This document shows positions 5,134 to 5,408 of a stretch of 5,408 nucleotides of DNA, piece by piece; position 1 is the first letter of the stretch, and every line of letters begins with the position of its first letter. The translations under genes and the position numbers were made by a program. Source of the DNA: CANJSG01 sp038203875 (GTDB taxonomy: Bacteria > Verrucomicrobiota > Verrucomicrobiia > Limisphaerales > CANJSG01); NCBI GenBank assembly GCA_038203875.1, contig JBBRDN010000244.1, positions 1-5,408 of the forward strand. Direction: 5' to 3'. The notes beneath the pieces are model-generated. The model saw nothing but the letters and a program-made list of their open reading frames with translations, was not told the DNA's origin and ran no database searches.

Positions 5134-5312
5134 GCGATGAAGGGTTGAGGAACCCGGCCGGCCGGGCCAAGCAAGCGTTCATGAAAACATGGATCCTCAA
5201 ACCCGCCATGACGCCCGGGACTTCAACCCCACCCTTCGCCGCTGGCAAGCCCGCAGGACCGCGCCCAGTCTGAGCCTGTAACGGAAAGGCGGGCAGGCCT
5301 GGCTAGAGCATA
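5134..5312. other. Non-coding stretch between the membrane-protein gene leader and the IS630 end
   Basis: No convincing gene is present. The stretch contains GGGTT-GAGG-AACCC (5142-5155), a 5-bp stem that overlaps the 14-bp perfect palindrome CCCGGCCGGCCGGG (5153-5166). It also holds a plus-strand frame of 30 codons starting ATG at 5181 and ending TGA at 5271-5273 (begins MKTWILKPAMTPG, Pro-rich). That frame has no Shine-Dalgarno sequence and no recognisable family. The outer end of the IS630 element should fall in the last part of this stretch. CTAG at 5303-5306 contains a TA that could be the target dinucleotide, but with one end visible this cannot be fixed. Confidence 0.5.
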
Positions 5313-5408
5313 TTAAATGAAACTGTAGCCACAGGAGGCGAACCAGTTGAGGGCGTCCCGGGCGGTGACCGTGGCCAGCGCGGCGGCGATGGCCGCCTGG
5401 AGTTTCTC
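5283..5408 (-). mobile_element. End of an IS630-family insertion sequence (left boundary approximate)
   Basis: The transposase C-terminus at 5313-5408 implies that one terminus of the element is in this window. IS630 elements usually end a few tens of bases past the transposase stop and are flanked by duplicated TA. The candidate TA at 5304-5305 (in CTAG) is 8 bp beyond the stop. The terminal inverted repeat cannot be verified without the other end, so the left boundary given here is a guess within about 30 bp. Confidence 0.45.
5313..5408 (-). CDS. IS630-family transposase, C-terminal 31 residues (cut by window edge)
   Basis: Reading the minus strand from the right edge gives 31 codons ending at TAA (5315-5313). 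They include LATVTARDALNWFASCGY, a close match to the usual C-terminus of IS630-family DDE transposases (ALATVTPEDA..WF.HCGY). The preceding EKLQAAIAAA fits the final helix of that family. IS630 transposases are DDE-type enzymes that move the element by cut-and-paste into TA dinucleotides. The catalytic residues lie outside the window, so it cannot be judged whether the gene is intact. The gene's 3' end is complete here, so the element's outer terminus should lie shortly to the left of 5313. Confidence 0.8.
   Translation of the reverse strand, partial: EKLQAAIAAALATVTARDALNWFASCGYSFI

Noticed and set aside
4931..5248. Minus-strand frame of 105 codons across the leader of the PH-like gene
   Set aside because: It overlaps the start of a better-supported gene, is Arg/Pro-rich without motifs and spans the hairpin region.
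1..5408. CRISPR array, tRNA or rRNA genes
   Set aside because: No regularly spaced repeats and no tRNA- or rRNA-like sequence were recognised on either strand.

Overview
This is a GC-rich window (about 65-70% in the ordinary genes, by hand count on sample lines). It looks like a Gram-negative bacterial chromosome. The likeliest lineage is Verrucomicrobiota/Planctomycetota, perhaps Opitutaceae-like. That is inferred mainly from the style of the heparan-alpha-glucosaminide N-acetyltransferase-like (DUF5009/COG4299) membrane protein and from the scarcity of Shine-Dalgarno sequences. The taxon is not proven.

Left part (1-1576): a small regulatory module. A cupin gene on the minus strand (101-460) diverges from a plus-strand pair, a DUF2249 protein (605-847) and a Crp/Fnr-family regulator (857-1576). 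The 144-bp gap between them holds a near-perfect FNR/DNR-type operator, TTGAC-CCAG-ATCAA (497-510). The regulator carries the FNR-type recognition helix (E..SR) but lacks the FNR iron-sulfur cysteine cluster and the cAMP-contacting Arg-Ser pair. The simplest reading is a DNR/NnrR-like regulator that controls its own operon and the divergent cupin in response to low oxygen or nitrogen oxides. A further minus-strand gene may begin at position 43 and run off the left edge.

Middle part (1573-4418): three more plus-strand genes. The first is a secreted or membrane-anchored protein of unknown function (1573-2361) whose body is strikingly poor in GC compared with its neighbours. The second is a multi-pass acyltransferase-like membrane protein (2402-3607). 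The third is a secreted L,D-transpeptidase/YkuD-fold protein (3666-4418). The last two are 58 bp apart and may form a cell-envelope pair.

Right part (4419-5408): a minus-strand gene for a two-helix membrane protein with a PH-like C-terminal domain (4468-5043). It is followed by about 270 bp without a convincing gene but with hairpins and a palindrome. The last 31 codons of an IS630-family transposase lie on the minus strand, cut by the window edge. This end looks like a mobile-element-affected accessory region. No clearly new multi-gene system is visible. The most notable items are the operator with its regulon module, the compositionally foreign gene, and the hairpin-rich stretch beside the IS630 end.
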